The notes under the pieces: generated by a model | Database searches by the model: none | The model's input: the letters and a program-made list of their open reading frames with translations, nothing else | What the model was told of the DNA's origin: nothing | Shown here: positions 6,621 through 6,650 of the stretch, in pieces | Layout: each line of letters begins with the position of its first letter | Position numbering within the stretch: the stretch's first letter is position 1 | Origin: Lachnospiraceae bacterium | Lineage (GTDB): Bacteria; Bacillota; Clostridia; Lachnospirales; Lachnospiraceae | DNA: 6,650 bases | Assembly (NCBI GenBank): GCA_024691065.1 | Contig: JAILOA010000154.1 | Coordinates: 1-6,650 of the forward strand | Direction of reading: 5' to 3' | Position numbers and translations under genes: made by a program

Positions 6621-6650
6621 TTATCGTTGAAAAAATATTTCGAATATGGT

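Overview
The window looks like ordinary chromosome from a low-to-moderate GC Gram-positive of the class Clostridia, most likely Lachnospiraceae (Butyrivibrio/Roseburia-like). The grounds are AT-rich intergenic DNA, purine-rich AGGAGG-type ribosome binding sites, a GTG start, and a soluble LacI-type sensor fused to GGDEF, an architecture I associate with that family. The taxonomic call is inference. All supported genes are on the + strand. I see no mobile element, CRISPR array, tRNA or rRNA.

Layout: (1) 1-86, an upstream region with a plausible sigma-A promoter inside an imperfect inverted repeat. (2) 87-2003, a cytoplasmic diguanylate cyclase with an N-terminal LacI/periplasmic-binding-like sensor, closed by a strong intrinsic terminator. 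(3) 2160-2816, a stand-alone HypB-type nickel-chaperone GTPase, followed by a weak hairpin. (4) 2905-3053, an unusual, potentially structured leader with a repeated 12-mer and a 29-codon open frame ending at the uvrA ribosome binding site. (5) 3054-5894, a complete UvrA excision-repair ATPase. (6) 5895-6041, a spacer built largely from degenerate tandem copies of the last codons of uvrA, several of them carrying their own stop codon. (7) 6042-6620, a YfbR-type HD-domain 5'-deoxynucleotidase whose frame is cut by an in-frame TAG at codon 163; recognisable family C-terminus continues in the same frame to a TAA at 6618-6620.

The genes do not form one obvious pathway. The cyclase is transcriptionally separated from hypB. 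uvrA may be expressed with the HD gene, because no convincing terminator lies between them, and both concern DNA or nucleotide maintenance. The two observations most worth follow-up are the decaying tandem array made from the 3' end of uvrA and the in-frame amber codon in the deoxynucleotidase. I found no evidence for a wholly new multi-gene system.
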